Positions 63,286 through 64,000 of a stretch of 64,000 nt of DNA are shown here, in pieces. Numbering within the stretch: position 1 is the first letter of the stretch; each line of letters starts with the position of its first letter. Made by a program: the position numbers and the translations under genes. Under the pieces are notes generated by a model that saw only the letters and a list, made by a program, of their open reading frames with translations, ran no database searches and was not told where the DNA came from. The stretch lies in assembly GCF_022760995.1 (NCBI RefSeq), contig NZ_JAKWJO010000002.1, positions 434,001-498,000 of the forward strand. The letters run 5' to 3'. The DNA is from Dyella sedimenti. GTDB lineage: Bacteria; Pseudomonadota; Gammaproteobacteria; Xanthomonadales; Rhodanobacteraceae.

Positions 63286-63455
63286 GACGAGTACCGGGCC
63301 TATCGATCCCGGCATCGTATACCGCCCGGCAACGCCGGACGCCACGCCACTAATGTCAACGATGCTGGCGACCGGGGCAAACGGTTGGCGGGCGGAGAGG
63401 CATCTGCCCGCTTTCGTCGTCAGCTCTTTGTTCGCTCGCAGCGGGACAGGCGTGG

Positions 63456-64000
63456 TCAGGCCGGTCGATAAATCTGCGCCATCGATCCAAGCGGGAAGGC
63501 CTTCGAGCCGACCAGCTTCAGTGGCCTCGGCGCGGGCAGGTCGGAGAAGATCGGCAGGCCTTTGCCCAACACGATCGGATAGACCATCAACATGTACTCA
63601 TCGACCAGGTCATGGGCGATGAGGCTGCGCGCAAAGGTGGCGCCTCCAAGGGCGAGGATTGGCTTGCCGTCCTTGGCCTTCAGCCGGGTGATTTCGTCGG
63701 CCAGGTCGCCATTGGCCACATAGGCCTCCGCCCAGCTTTCCGCGCCGGGTTGCAGCTGTCCGGCCTGGGTGTCGCCGGCCTGGGACCGGGCGTCGCGGAG
63801 TCCTTTGGCGGCCGTCTCCAGAACCGCCGGTCCCTGTCTTGAAAAGACCGCTTTGGGAAGCTGGTTCATCGGTGGCGCAAACACCAGGGTGGAAGTTGGC
63901 CAGAAGGGGGCCATGTCCCGGAAGGAGCGGCTGCCCATGATGATCAGGCTGGCGTTCCATAGGTTCTCCACTTTCCAGGCTATGGCCTCCTGGTCACCGC
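63456..64000 (-). CDS. Dihydrofolate-reductase-family protein (cut by right window edge)
   Basis: The frame runs out of the window (residues DQEAIAWKVENLWNASLIIMG lead the visible part), so the N-terminus is missing; a GTG at 63971 is only an internal codon. The family's GSRSFRDMAPFWPTS, KPILALGGATFARSLI, DLVDEYMLMVYPIVLGKGLPIF and the closing LVGSKAFPLGSMAQIYRP match the RibD/DHFR-like group of small reductases. About 181 codons are visible. It may use NADPH; its substrate is unknown. Confidence 0.8.
   Translation of the reverse strand, partial: GDQEAIAWKVENLWNASLIIMGSRSFRDMAPFWPTSTLVFAPPMNQLPKAVFSRQGPAVLETAAKGLRDARSQAGDTQAGQLQPGAESWAEAYVANGDLADEITRLKAKDGKPILALGGATFARSLIAHDLVDEYMLMVYPIVLGKGLPIFSDLPAPRPLKLVGSKAFPLGSMAQIYRPA

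Noticed and set aside
1..64000. CRISPR arrays, tRNA, rRNA, prophage or insertion-sequence transposase genes
   Set aside because: No regularly spaced repeats, tRNA-like stretches, integrase, transposase or phage structural genes were seen; the holin-like name at 32407 is only a family label for YqjE.

Overview
The window is GC-rich bacterial chromosomal DNA. Gene content (DcaP-type porin, MHS-family transporters, TonB receptor with a secreted phytase-like esterase, DUF885 and S9 peptidases, divergent phhA/Lrp, GH39 and GH89 hydrolases, NtrC/sigma-54 glnA) and an abundant GTGGGAGCGCACCCTGTGCGCGAC-type REP repeat fit a gammaproteobacterium of the Rhodanobacteraceae/Xanthomonadaceae (Dyella, Frateuria, Rhodanobacter or Luteibacter-like). 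This placement is inference from gene content; no rRNA or tRNA gene was seen. About fifty protein genes were recognised; both end genes (acs and a DHFR-family gene) are cut by the window edges.

Left part (1-12.9 kb): acs runs off the left edge and diverges from a DcaP porin and an MHS transporter, which look like a carboxylate uptake and activation locus. A membrane-anchored patatin phospholipase and a PA0069-type radical SAM protein follow. On the minus strand lies a YtrA-type GntR regulator with its ABC ATPase and permease, and then an S9 peptidase. 13-26 kb: TonB receptor plus phytase-like esterase, a patatin lipoprotein, fbp, a small coupled cluster (a DJ-1/PfpI-like protein lacking its cysteine, a 63-residue protein and a GFA-family protein), a WYL regulator, a DUF885 peptidase, an unrecognised membrane protein, and a MbcA/ParS-RES toxin-antitoxin pair.

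Middle (26-45 kb): OmpW; phhA divergent from an Lrp/AsnC regulator across a nested inverted-repeat region; plsC with a YheT-type hydrolase; DUF3224 and PEBP proteins; a DUF1328/YqjD/YqjE/YqjK-like envelope cluster ending in an AI-2E-family exporter; a MexEF-OprN/OqxAB-like multidrug efflux operon (adaptor, RND pump, outer-membrane factor, SDR reductase) divergent from a LysR gene; uppP; and glnA behind a clear sigma-54 promoter with an upstream NtrC site.

Right part (45-64 kb): a Cus-type Cu(I)/Ag(I) efflux operon (small Cys/His protein, TolC-like protein, CusB, CusA) behind a long-spacer MerR-type promoter, with a short CDF-like protein downstream. TTA leucine codons suggest the operon was acquired. 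Then come a ferric-reductase-like flavocytochrome, a GH39 glycosidase with a LacI-type operator, a FUSC membrane protein, a 0.8-kb gene-free repeat-rich stretch, a SulP transporter divergent from a second MHS transporter, a GH89 alpha-N-acetylglucosaminidase and the cut DHFR-family gene. Two of the three complete REP pairs lie exactly between convergent genes.
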